DNA of 64,000 bases, taken from the NCBI GenBank assembly GCA_048887165.1, contig JBHLJZ010000007.1:1-64000 (forward strand), written 5' to 3'. Both the position numbers and the translations under genes were made by a program. This document shows positions 61,174 through 64,000 of the stretch, piece by piece (position 1 is the stretch's first letter; each line of letters starts with the position of its first letter). The stretch comes from SOKP01 sp048887165 (lineage in GTDB: Archaea > Asgardarchaeota > Lokiarchaeia > Sigyniarchaeales > SOKP01). Under the pieces are notes generated by a model. That model was not told the origin of the DNA. It saw nothing but the letters and a program-made list of their open reading frames with translations, and made no database searches.

Positions 61174-61569
61174 TCAAAATAATCGAGTCGATGCATACAA
61201 AATAGTCAGTAGGTTAAATATAAAACTTACAATTAACAAAAATATATCATAGGCCTTATAACCCTTGATTCCAATGAGATTGAAACCAAAAAAGAAGATG
61301 GCTACGATTATATTTACCCAGCTATTCACAGGAAATTCTAATATAACGGATAAAACAACCATAACAATTGGTATTACCATTATTATTGCTATTCCAAAAT
61401 ACATTTTATGCGATACTGATTTACCTTCTACTTCTCCAGGTTTAAAATCTCCAGCAAAAATTCGTAGCACATCACCCAATAAATAAATTAGCATTGTAGC
61501 TACCCATATAAATGCGAGTATTATATTCAAATCTTCCATAGTTTTATCATATCCCCTCTTTTTTGTCAT
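61174..61569 (-). CDS. Four-helix membrane protein (131 aa)
   Basis: Membrane protein of unknown function with four hydrophobic spans at about 11-31, 55-76, 82-101 and 107-127 (IFLLIVSFIFNLLTILYAST ends it). Its first 23 bases overlap the end of the MDR gene at 61547-62497, so translation is coupled to that oxidoreductase. The start MTKKRGYDKTM could also be the internal MEDLNIILAF. No motif identified. Confidence 0.66.
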   Translation of the reverse strand: MTKKRGYDKTMEDLNIILAFIWVATMLIYLLGDVLRIFAGDFKPGEVEGKSVSHKMYFGIAIIMVIPIVMVVLSVILEFPVNSWVNIIVAIFFFGFNLIGIKGYKAYDIFLLIVSFIFNLLTILYASTRLF

Positions 61570-62497
61570 TATGTTTCACAATTATTACTACATTTCCCTT
61601 CTTATGTCCTTTATCAACATAGGCATGAGCTTCGGCAGTTTTTTCCAAGGGATAACTTTTATCTATAACTGGTTTTAACTTTCCTTCCTCAAAAAGCTCT
61701 CCTAAGAAAATTAAATCCTCAGCTTTTTCTCGATATGATCCCTTTAAAACTGAAACATAGTTCCCGTTTGGAGCTAGTACTTTTTTGCAATCTGAAGATA
61801 AAGCTTTTCCAACGGCATCAAAAACGAGATTATAATGTATTCCGCTTTCAGTAAAATCCTCTTTAGTGTAATCTATTACACTATCAGCTCCCAGAGATTT
61901 TACCATTTCTAGATTCCTTGTACTACATACAGCGGTTACCTCTGCTCCGAAATACTTAGCAAGCTGTACCGCAAAGGTACCATTACTCCCAGAAGCCCCA
62001 TAGATAAGGACTTTTTGTCCATTTTGTATATTTCCTTTTCTTAGGTAATTCAATGCAGTAGTACCTCCAGTAGGAATAACGGCGGCTTCCTCAAAGCTCA
62101 TACTAGCTGGTTTTATTGCCACCATCCCTTTCTTCCATTCTTCAGGCACGCATACGTACTCAGCATAAGCACCAAAAAATAATCCTGTGGTGCTTCCAAA
62201 CACATGGTCACCTTTCTTAAACAGCTTTACAGCTTTGCCCACTGATTCAACTTCCCCAGCAAACTCATACCCTAGAATAGTTCTTCTTGGCTTTCTGAGA
62301 CCATAAATTAATCTCAACGCAAAGGTATAAATCTTTTTATCTGGGTGTTTACCGCTGCGAACTAACCTTGCAGCGTAATTTACAGTTGTCGTATATACTT
62401 TTACTAGTAGTTCATTATCCCGTGGAGTAGGTTTTTCAACTTCTCTTAATTCAAGAACTTCAGGGGGGCCATATCTTTCATAAATAACTGCTTTCAT
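61547..62497 (-). CDS. Medium-chain dehydrogenase/quinone oxidoreductase (paralogue 2)
   Basis: A 316-residue paralogue of the enzymes at 59323 and 62615. The cofactor loop IYGASGSNGTFAVQLAKYFG and the start RYGPPEVLELREVEKPTPRD are conserved; zinc ligands absent. Overlaps the start of the four-helix membrane protein gene below it by 23 bases. Substrate may be quinone, enal or enoyl ester; not resolved here. Confidence 0.9.
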   Translation of the reverse strand: MKAVIYERYGPPEVLELREVEKPTPRDNELLVKVYTTTVNYAARLVRSGKHPDKKIYTFALRLIYGLRKPRRTILGYEFAGEVESVGKAVKLFKKGDHVFGSTTGLFFGAYAEYVCVPEEWKKGMVAIKPASMSFEEAAVIPTGGTTALNYLRKGNIQNGQKVLIYGASGSNGTFAVQLAKYFGAEVTAVCSTRNLEMVKSLGADSVIDYTKEDFTESGIHYNLVFDAVGKALSSDCKKVLAPNGNYVSVLKGSYREKAEDLIFLGELFEEGKLKPVIDKSYPLEKTAEAHAYVDKGHKKGNVVIIVKHNDKKEGI

Positions 62498-62614
62498 AAT
62501 AAATATCTTATTAATTGCTTTTTTATTTAATTTACTTTACATATTTTTTTATTTTTAAAATATTTTTATTATTAATCAACTAAAAAGTATTCAACTTTCA
62601 TTTTTCGTGTTTTA

Positions 62615-63592
62615 TTACTCCATATATATTACTAATTTTCCTTTACAATGCCCTTCTTCAAAATATCGAAAAGCTTCTGGAACTTTACTTAAGGGATATC
62701 GTTTATCTATAACAGGAAATATCTTTCCAGCTTCAAATAGCTCAATAATAAAATTAATGTCTTCTTTTTTATTTGGTTTCCACCCTGTAATACCCATTTT
62801 CTTTCCCCCAAATACTGAAAAAATTGGTCCTAGGAGTAAAACTTGTAATATTACTTTCCCGGATCCTCCAACGATTCTATAAACACCTTTGGGATTTAAA
62901 GAACGCTTGTAATCGAAAATTGAATGATGTGCTGCCATATCAAGAATCAAGTCATATTTCTGTCCACTTTTAGTGAAATCTTCCTGAGTGTAATCAAAGA
63001 CATGATCAGCACCAATAGAGCGTATCATATCAATCTTCTCCATACTATCCACGCCGGTCACCTCTGCTCCGAGTGATTTAGCAATCTGTACTGCAAAGGA
63101 ACCCATTCCTCCCCCTGCCCCATTGATCAATACCTTTTGTCCCGGCTGAAACCATGGAATCTGCTTTTTATTCCGGAGACCTTGCAGGGCAGCAACTGCT
63201 GCTTGAGGAATAGTCGCAGCTTCCTCGAATGTCATACTGGCTGGTTTAAGACTTAAACTTTTTTCAGAAACACATACATACTCAGCAAAAGCACCGTAAT
63301 CAGGGAAGGATTTGTCTGCAAATATTTCATCCCCTTGCTGAAATTCTTTTACGTTTTTACCAACAGTCTCAACCTGCCCCGCTATATCAGATCCTAGTAT
63401 CTTGAATCTTGGCTTTCGAAGTCCTCCGAAACGAACCATGGGTGAACCTCTCAGACAATCATAATCAGCAGAATTAATGGATGATGCATGAATTCTTACT
63501 AAAACTTCGTTATCCTTAGGAGTAGGTTTTTCTACTTCTATAAACTGAAGAACATCCGGAGACCCATATTTTGGGCATAGAATCGCTTTCAT
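62615..63592 (-). CDS. Medium-chain dehydrogenase/quinone oxidoreductase (paralogue 3)
   Basis: A 325-residue member of the same trio. INGAGGGMGSFAVQIAKSLG is the cofactor site, KYGSPDVLQFIEVEKPTPKD the N-terminal strand; no catalytic zinc site is present. The C-terminal half carries an insert, LGPIFSVFGGKKMGITGWKP, absent from the other two, like the NADPH-dependent quinone oxidoreductases of the yeast Zta1/RTN4IP1 group. The three genes are tandem copies separated by small membrane proteins. Confidence 0.9.
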   Translation of the reverse strand: MKAILCPKYGSPDVLQFIEVEKPTPKDNEVLVRIHASSINSADYDCLRGSPMVRFGGLRKPRFKILGSDIAGQVETVGKNVKEFQQGDEIFADKSFPDYGAFAEYVCVSEKSLSLKPASMTFEEAATIPQAAVAALQGLRNKKQIPWFQPGQKVLINGAGGGMGSFAVQIAKSLGAEVTGVDSMEKIDMIRSIGADHVFDYTQEDFTKSGQKYDLILDMAAHHSIFDYKRSLNPKGVYRIVGGSGKVILQVLLLGPIFSVFGGKKMGITGWKPNKKEDINFIIELFEAGKIFPVIDKRYPLSKVPEAFRYFEEGHCKGKLVIYME

Positions 63593-63646
63593 TATTATTT
63601 AAATAATTTAATTAAAAATCTTAAAAAAAAAAAAATTAATATTTGC

Positions 63647-63901
63647 TTATTTTTTACCCCGAATCAATTTAATCACAAAAATTATAAGGAAAATAGCACC
63701 GATTGTAACACAGATAATCGGAATCACTTCAGTAACAATCCCGATAATTAATCCTTCTGGTGTACTAATAGAATCTAAAAAATCCTGCCAACTCAAAATA
63801 TCGGGGTAATACCATCCAAATAAAGGAGGTATAACAAACATAGTGATTATAAAAATCACAACCATGATTAACCCAATTATAAATGCTGTCCATTTTTTCA
63901 T
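63647..63901 (-). CDS. Two-helix membrane protein (84 aa)
   Basis: MKKWTAFIIGLIMVVIFIIT starts the first helix; a second spans about 56-80 and ends KLIRGKK. Loop residues are acidic and aromatic (WYYPDILSWQDFLDS). I start at ATG 63899-63901, one base after the stop of the gene above (63903-63905) and ten bases after GGAAGG; an ATG seven codons upstream lies within that gene. Unknown function; translationally coupled to the upstream membrane protein. Confidence 0.7.
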   Translation of the reverse strand: MKKWTAFIIGLIMVVIFIITMFVIPPLFGWYYPDILSWQDFLDSISTPEGLIIGIVTEVIPIICVTIGAIFLIIFVIKLIRGKK

Positions 63902-63902
63902 G

Positions 63903-64000
63903 CTAATCAGCCTTCCTATCATATAATTTTAAACCAATAAGGTAGATTATAAAACTTATGACTATAATTATCAGAAGATCAAACCAGATATATATATCAG
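63903..64000 (-). CDS. C-terminal fragment of a membrane protein (5' end outside window)
   Basis: Open on the minus strand to the right edge, ending in a stop one base before the ATG of the next gene. The visible end has one helix, DLLIIIVISFIIYLIGLKL, then YDRKAD. This is the shape of the last helix of many permeases, for example ABC-2 type, but too little is seen to name the family. Confidence 0.6.
   Translation of the reverse strand, partial: DIYIWFDLLIIIVISFIIYLIGLKLYDRKAD

Noticed and set aside
1..64000. CRISPR arrays, transposases, integrases, rRNA and tRNA genes
   Set aside because: Looked for on both strands by eye; no regularly spaced repeats, transposase motifs or rRNA/tRNA hallmarks were found. 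A covariance-model search could still find a tRNA that I missed.

Overview
The window looks like a piece of an Asgard archaeal genome (Lokiarchaeia-type), judged from content alone. The DNA is very AT-rich. Information processing is archaeal (an unbroken nurA-herA-mre11-rad50 operon, oligo-T gene ends, TATA-type promoters, leader sites of the AAGGTG type). Several proteins look eukaryote-like: an Arf-like small GTPase with a longin/roadblock-type tail, two more longin/roadblock-like proteins, a SET-domain protein, a large TPR protein and a PH/GRAM-like protein with a zinc ribbon. No rRNA, tRNA, CRISPR array, transposase or phage gene was recognised. A run of ten N at 46890-46899 inside rad50 marks an assembly gap.

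Layout. 1-9.4 kb: a partial YtcJ-type amidohydrolase, a 14-repeat TPR protein, then a minus-strand signalling block: an unknown cytosolic protein (possibly longin/DENN-like), two seven-helix membrane proteins, the Arf-like GTPase, a geranylgeranyl-reductase-type flavoprotein and a frameshifted longin/roadblock protein. 9.6-18.9 kb: thioredoxin plus a TrmB-type regulator, two MFS carriers around an Old Yellow Enzyme, a GlcD/GlcF-type FAD/Fe-S dehydrogenase, an acetoacetate-decarboxylase-like protein and a GNAT/thioredoxin-like fusion. 19-28.8 kb: a sulfur-relay island: DsrE-DsrF-DsrH, a stand-alone DsrE-like protein with its winged-helix regulator, a MoaD/ThiS-type ubiquitin-like protein, an Lrp regulator with a cysteine tail, a PP-loop sulfurtransferase, cysteine synthase, TusA and a MoeB/ThiF-type E1-like enzyme. 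A zinc-type CDF exporter, an FTR1 iron permease and a substrate-binding-like protein without a signal peptide are interleaved. 28.8-41.8 kb: mixed single genes (acetyltransferase, metallo-hydrolase, alpha/beta hydrolases, cold-shock protein, PH-like/zinc-ribbon protein, histidine phosphatase, UspA, SET protein, QueG-like ferredoxin protein, SDR, ICMT-like methyltransferase). 42-48.1 kb: the DNA end-resection operon. 48.2-64 kb: hydrolases, an M28 peptidase, small membrane and zinc-ribbon proteins, a second Old Yellow Enzyme, a CoA-transferase, a flavodoxin, three related zinc-free medium-chain dehydrogenases/quinone oxidoreductases and small membrane proteins.

How it may work together. The sulfur island contains most parts of a relay: cysteine synthesis, sulfur carriers (TusA, DsrEFH), adenylation of a diglycine protein (E1-like plus ubiquitin-like) and a PP-loop acceptor enzyme, so tRNA thiolation or pterin/thiamine-type sulfur insertion is the likely output. 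The block at 4.1-9.4 kb pairs membrane seven-helix proteins with a GTPase and sensor-type domains; a similar dyad-bearing 40-base element lies upstream of both the seven-helix operon and the GTPase gene. This is the best candidate in the window for an undescribed signalling system. The two old-yellow enzymes, the GlcD/F pair, the CoA-transferase and the quinone reductases point to fermentative or syntrophic oxidation of organic substrates. Functional statements rest on motifs read by eye; no database search was run.
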